In this document: positions 60,364 through 64,000 of the stretch, in pieces
Numbering within the stretch: the first letter of the stretch is position 1
How the letters are laid out: each line of letters begins with the position of its first letter
Source of the DNA: JAIWNK01 sp964453115
Lineage (GTDB): Bacteria; Chloroflexota; Anaerolineae; Anaerolineales; Anaerolineaceae
Assembly: GCA_964453115.1 (NCBI GenBank)
Contig: CAYVRT010000009.1
Span: 41,953-105,952, forward strand
DNA length: 64,000 nucleotides
Direction of reading: 5' to 3'
The notes under the pieces: model-generated
Seen by the model: only the letters and a program-made list of their open reading frames with translations
Databases searched by the model: none
What the model was told of the DNA's origin: nothing
Translations under genes and position numbers: made by a program

Positions 60364-62448
60364 ATGCCCATTCATCAAAACAACCAAATATGGATTCTCG
60401 AAACCGAACACAGCGCCTATGGCTTTGGGTTCAATCGCTCTGGCCGCCTCGTCCATACCTATTGGGGCAATCGCCTGCCCGCCCAACACGATTACCCCAG
60501 CCCCTCTGATAGCGATGGCTGGGCATCCTTTGACGGACCTTCTGAAGTTCTCGCCGAAGAATACCCGTGTAGCGGCGGAATGAACTACCACGAACCCTGC
60601 CTCAAAATCTCTTTTGCCGATGGTGTGCGCGATGTGCGCCTCAAATTTCAGTCTTCAAGCTACCCTGCCCCGGAACACCTGATCCTACACCTGCATGATC
60701 CTTTCTATCCACTGGTTGTTGATTTGCACTATCGCATCCATCCAGATCACGATCTGATCGAACGCTGGGCCGAACTGCAAAATCAAGGAGAATTACCCAT
60801 CCAAATTGAGCGCGCCCTGTCTGCTGCATGGCAGTTGCCCGCATCCTCAGTTCGCCGCATCAGCCATTTGGGTGGACGCTGGAACGATGAATTTAACCTC
60901 TACCGGCAGCCACTCACCCCCGGCGTTTTTCAGCTTGAAAGCCGTCGTCTATCCAGCGGGCATCAACACAACCCCTGGTTTGCACTCGAAAACGGTCTTG
61001 CCGATGAACAGGATGGCGAAGTTTGGTTTGGCGTGTTGGCCTGGAGCGGAAGTTGGAAGCTTTGCGCCGAAACAACCCCTCTTGAACGCTTTCGACTGCT
61101 GATCGGCATCAACGATTGGGACTTTGCCTGGCAACTAGATCCAGGCGAAATCTTTTCTACTCCACATGCATTTGCTGGCTATACGCAAAATGGCTTCGGC
61201 GCAGCCAGCCGCTTATTACACACCTACCTGCGTTCCCAATTACCGCACGCCCCAACCTTGCACAAAGTACTCTACAACTCCTGGGAAGCAACCCTATTTG
61301 ACGTATCTGCCAATGGACAGACTCATCTGGCCCAAATTGCCGCCCAACTTGGCGTTGAGCGCTTTGTAATGGATGACGGCTGGTTTTGCGGACGGCATCA
61401 CGATTCTGCTGGTCTTGGTGATTGGACCCCCGACCCTGACAAATTTCCACACGGACTCTATCCGCTCATCCGCAGCGTTCAAGACCTTGGCATGGATTTT
61501 GGCTTGTGGATTGAACCCGAAATGGTCAATCCGGATAGCAACCTCTACCGCACCCATCCCGATTGGGTATTCCACTATCCAACCCGTCCAAACACACTGG
61601 CACGCAATCAGCTCATGCTCAATCTCGCCCGACCAGATGTTCAGGAATATCTGATTCAATCCCTCAGCACATTGCTAGCAGAAAACGAAATTGCTTTCAT
61701 CAAATGGGATATGAATCGCAACGTCAGCGAAGCGGGGTGGCCAGGCGCCCCACGCCAAGCGCGCGAAGTGTGGGTGCGCTACACACAGGGCGTCTACCAT
61801 GTCTGGAACACCCTCCGTCAACAATTTCCCCACATCATCTGGCAATCCTGCTCAGGCGGTGGTGGACGTAGCGATGCCGGCATCCTACAGCTCGCCGATC
61901 AAATCTGGCCGTCCGACAACACCTCAGCCTTGGCCCGTCTGCGCATCCAGGAAGGGTTTTTGCAAGCCTACCCAGCCAATGTCATGGAATCCTGGGTAAC
62001 CGATGCCGATCGCAACAACCTATCGCTCAATTTTCGCTTCCATGTCAGCATGTGCGGCAGTCTGGGCATTGGTGGCAACCTGCTCAATTGGAGCCTCACT
62101 GAACGCCTGACAGCTGCCCGTTGCATTGCCCGGTACAAAGCCCTCCGGCCCATCATCCAGGGCGGAGACCTTTATCGTTTGCGTTCCTTTGCACAAGATG
62201 GCAATCCTGCCCTTCTCTATCTAGATCAAGAACGTGAAAATGGCGCATTGTTTGCCTTCTGCACCCGCAGCCCCAACCCTGCCGCCGCCCACCCCTTACA
62301 CATTCGCCTGCAAGGATTGCCTCCCCAAACCCTCTATATGGTCGAAGGTCAACCACTTGCCCGCTCGGGTGCATCTTGGATGCAAGAAGGCTTCACCCTT
62401 CCGCTCCAGCCCGGGCAAAGCCTTCTATTGCAAATTGCGCGCGTGTAA
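60364..62448 (+). CDS. Alpha-galactosidase, GH36 family
   Basis: A 694-residue enzyme with an N-terminal beta-sandwich (about 1-290), a (beta/alpha)8 barrel (about 300-620) and a C-terminal sheet. The catalytic nucleophile is Asp449 in FIKWDMNRN and the acid/base is Asp518 in WPSDNTSA. Other family motifs are VMDDGWF, DFGLWIEPEMVNPDS and WQSCSGGGGRSDAGIL. There is no signal peptide, so it is probably cytoplasmic and acts on imported alpha-galactosides such as melibiose or raffinose. No transporter is adjacent. Confidence 0.96.
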   Translation: MPIHQNNQIWILETEHSAYGFGFNRSGRLVHTYWGNRLPAQHDYPSPSDSDGWASFDGPSEVLAEEYPCSGGMNYHEPCLKISFADGVRDVRLKFQSSSYPAPEHLILHLHDPFYPLVVDLHYRIHPDHDLIERWAELQNQGELPIQIERALSAAWQLPASSVRRISHLGGRWNDEFNLYRQPLTPGVFQLESRRLSSGHQHNPWFALENGLADEQDGEVWFGVLAWSGSWKLCAETTPLERFRLLIGINDWDFAWQLDPGEIFSTPHAFAGYTQNGFGAASRLLHTYLRSQLPHAPTLHKVLYNSWEATLFDVSANGQTHLAQIAAQLGVERFVMDDGWFCGRHHDSAGLGDWTPDPDKFPHGLYPLIRSVQDLGMDFGLWIEPEMVNPDSNLYRTHPDWVFHYPTRPNTLARNQLMLNLARPDVQEYLIQSLSTLLAENEIAFIKWDMNRNVSEAGWPGAPRQAREVWVRYTQGVYHVWNTLRQQFPHIIWQSCSGGGGRSDAGILQLADQIWPSDNTSALARLRIQEGFLQAYPANVMESWVTDADRNNLSLNFRFHVSMCGSLGIGGNLLNWSLTERLTAARCIARYKALRPIIQGGDLYRLRSFAQDGNPALLYLDQERENGALFAFCTRSPNPAAAHPLHIRLQGLPPQTLYMVEGQPLARSGASWMQEGFTLPLQPGQSLLLQIARV

Positions 62449-62452
62449 AAAA

Positions 62453-63577
62453 TCAGCGTCGCTCGATATAAGCCTCATAAACTTGACGCTGCGTTGCCCA
62501 CTGCACAACTCCCTCATTCTGCAACCCCTCCATCTGTGCAAAAAAGTACCGCAACTCCGTCTCATATTTTTCAGAAAAGAAGTAGACCGGTAAATATACT
62601 GTCACCTTTGCCACTCGGCTGCGGTCTCGACTGGCAGCCAATGATCTAATTTGCCCCACCAATTGATCCACGTCCGCCTTGTCAAACACATATTCATCAT
62701 CAGATAAAATTGGGCCTCCCCCCACCTCTCGACCACGTTCTGCCAGCGCAGAAAGCAAACCCAACTCGCCAGAAGAAACAACGATCACCGCGTTTGCATC
62801 TTCCGCAAAGTCTTTCGCATCCGATACCCCAATTGGATAAATCCGTTGACTCAAGTCAACCGGGGCATTAAGATGAAAATGCCCATCCCGAATAAATTCA
62901 TCCGTCCAATTTACACCTGGCCGGTTTTCAATTGGCATGGAAAGATAATGCATGGCTACAATCCCATCCAAATATCGAAACCCAGCCATACTGGCAGCCA
63001 ATGCCCAATCGTTCACCGATCCGCCACCCGAACAGCCCAAATTATTTTCTTCACCAACCAATTCATCCACCAATTGCTTATTCTCGCGAAACATCTGCGC
63101 ATATTGCTCAACCGGCATAGGAGCGGATTTGTAACCAATATCGCAATGCGTCCCAACCCCAAATCCCCGATCGCGAATTTCCGCCATCATATTCAAATTC
63201 CAAAGGGTATTGGCTCGGGCAAAAGGCTTTTCGCTTTCAATTGTCAACAGTGCCCCATATTCTTCAGCCAGATCCATCCCATAGCGCAATTCATTCACAT
63301 GTCGCTCAAACACTGCCCGATTTTGATCATCATTGAAATTTCCTTCCATATGCGTCATGGTTGTAATGAAAAATGGTGCATCTTCGGACAAATTCGTCAC
63401 CTGCGGCCCATCCGTTGCTGCAAGCGGCATAATGCCAGCACAATCTGCCGGGCAATTTTGATCATTTTCTGGATTGCTGCATCTGCCATCACCACACACG
63501 CCTTGTCCAGAAAACCCGCCGTTACATGCGGCTAACCAAAGCACCATCAAACCCACAATCATCAAGCTCCTTTTCAT
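62453..63577 (-). CDS. Lipoprotein with Cys-rich motif and polysaccharide-deacetylase-like domain
   Basis: A 374-residue exported protein. A lipobox LAAC gives lipidated Cys18, followed by CGDGRCSNPENDQNCPADC, a Cys-rich motif recurrent in surface proteins. From about 65 onward the pattern (FFITTMTHMEGNF, GTHCDIGYKSAP, SGGGSVNDWALAASMAGFRYLDG) recalls the deacetylase barrel, with His or Asp at likely metal positions, but the family assignment is tentative. GGAGG precedes the chosen ATG. The upstream gene ends 18 bases before and appears related. Confidence 0.7.
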   Translation of the reverse strand: MKRSLMIVGLMVLWLAACNGGFSGQGVCGDGRCSNPENDQNCPADCAGIMPLAATDGPQVTNLSEDAPFFITTMTHMEGNFNDDQNRAVFERHVNELRYGMDLAEEYGALLTIESEKPFARANTLWNLNMMAEIRDRGFGVGTHCDIGYKSAPMPVEQYAQMFRENKQLVDELVGEENNLGCSGGGSVNDWALAASMAGFRYLDGIVAMHYLSMPIENRPGVNWTDEFIRDGHFHLNAPVDLSQRIYPIGVSDAKDFAEDANAVIVVSSGELGLLSALAERGREVGGGPILSDDEYVFDKADVDQLVGQIRSLAASRDRSRVAKVTVYLPVYFFSEKYETELRYFFAQMEGLQNEGVVQWATQRQVYEAYIERR

Positions 63578-63595
63578 CACAACCTCCATCCAGAG

Positions 63596-64000
63596 TTATT
63601 TTGAACTCGCCATGCGCACCAAATCTTCCGAGGTAACAACCAACAAGTTCTGCGCAGCATAGGACAAGAGATCTTCATACGTAGCCCAAATCTGAGCCTG
63701 GTTTTCAACGCTGCGTGGTTGCGATGCATCCGGTGCAGTCAGATCATAGGGCGGCTGCAATACTGTTGACTTCTTTGTATCGCTGAAGTAGACGAAATCC
63801 CAAGGTGTGCCGCCCTGACGATAAAAATTATTCTCATGAATCAAAACCGTAATATAAGGCGGACGAGCAGCGTTCCATGCTGCCAGACGCTGTTGCAAAT
63901 ATCGGGCCGGATTGAACTCCTCAGCAAACTCGGTATCCAGCATATTCCACCAGAACAACTCGGTATCAGGCCCACCCAACTTCTGCCATCGTGTAATGCT
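63596..64000 (-). CDS. Truncated C-terminal part of a deacetylase-like protein (runs off window)
   Basis: The open frame continues past the right edge, so only the last 134 residues are visible. The segment ITVLIHENNFYRQGGTPWDFVYFSDT and the final SYAAQNLLVVTSEDLVRMASSK resemble the ends of polysaccharide-deacetylase-like barrels. It probably forms a pair with the downstream lipoprotein gene. The true start lies outside the window. Confidence 0.65.
   Translation of the reverse strand, partial: SITRWQKLGGPDTELFWWNMLDTEFAEEFNPARYLQQRLAAWNAARPPYITVLIHENNFYRQGGTPWDFVYFSDTKKSTVLQPPYDLTAPDASQPRSVENQAQIWATYEDLLSYAAQNLLVVTSEDLVRMASSK

Overview
This window reads as a stretch of a Chloroflexota chromosome, most likely an Anaerolineae- or Caldilineae-type filamentous bacterium. 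That is an inference from gene content: giant multi-PAS/GAF signalling proteins, SARP-NTPase-TPR regulators, an archaeal-type S-adenosylhomocysteine hydrolase next to mtnA and a PfkB kinase, RNase J and GH36. I see no rRNA, tRNA, CRISPR array or insertion sequence. Genes are dense, and several convergent pairs overlap or are separated by only a few bases.

Region 1 (1-4640) is a complete diversity-generating retroelement (DGR), all on the minus strand. The order is target gene, GC-rich hairpin, reverse transcriptase, Avd accessory protein, template repeat (TR). The target is a STAND-type NACHT NTPase whose C-terminus is a formylglycine-generating-enzyme (C-type-lectin-like) fold carrying the variable repeat (VR). 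TR (90-203) and VR (1763-1876) align without gaps. Eighteen differences all fall at T on the + strand, which is A on the coding strand, and none at the other 86 positions. That is the adenine-specific signature of mutagenic retrohoming.

Region 2 (4640-25240) is mostly housekeeping: RNase J, two polytopic membrane proteins resembling GT-C glycosyltransferases, dnaA without dnaN or recF beside it, an FAD oxidoreductase, a UPF0104-type flippase-like protein, a DUF4173-like protein, a GNAT, FmdB, a DppA-type aminopeptidase with a Nudix hydrolase, an endonuclease III/asparaginase/degenerate MBL/histidine kinase block, and a YeiH-type exporter preceded by a 49-residue membrane protein.

Region 3 (25350-41440) is a plus-strand signalling operon. 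It holds a 3211-residue sensor of about 15 PAS and 7 GAF domains with no kinase, a GAF histidine kinase, a PLP-dependent threonine-synthase-like enzyme fused to a response-regulator receiver domain, a stand-alone receiver, and a second threonine-synthase-like enzyme. The coupling of a phosphorelay to PLP enzymes is the least familiar arrangement here. The sensor contains a 419-bp block repeated with no difference seen by eye.

Region 4 (41435-58700) holds a PilZ protein, an AAC(3)-family acetyltransferase and superoxide dismutase, followed by a long minus-strand run. The run begins with a SARP regulator, whose start region carries three heptamer direct repeats at 11-bp spacing, and a LacI regulator. 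Next come a B12-binding protein, an opine-dehydrogenase-like enzyme and an asparagine-synthetase-like enzyme without the Cys nucleophile. A consensus promoter overlapped by a 16-bp palindrome precedes that set, which may be an uncharacterised amino-acid-derived pathway. UPF0316, a PII-like protein and a CaCA antiporter follow, then mtnA, a PfkB kinase, SAH hydrolase and a lipoprotein.

Region 5 (58670-64000) has a phosphodiester-glycosidase-family (NAGPA) protein and a GH36 alpha-galactosidase on plus, facing two related proteins of deacetylase-like appearance on minus. The last is cut by the window end.
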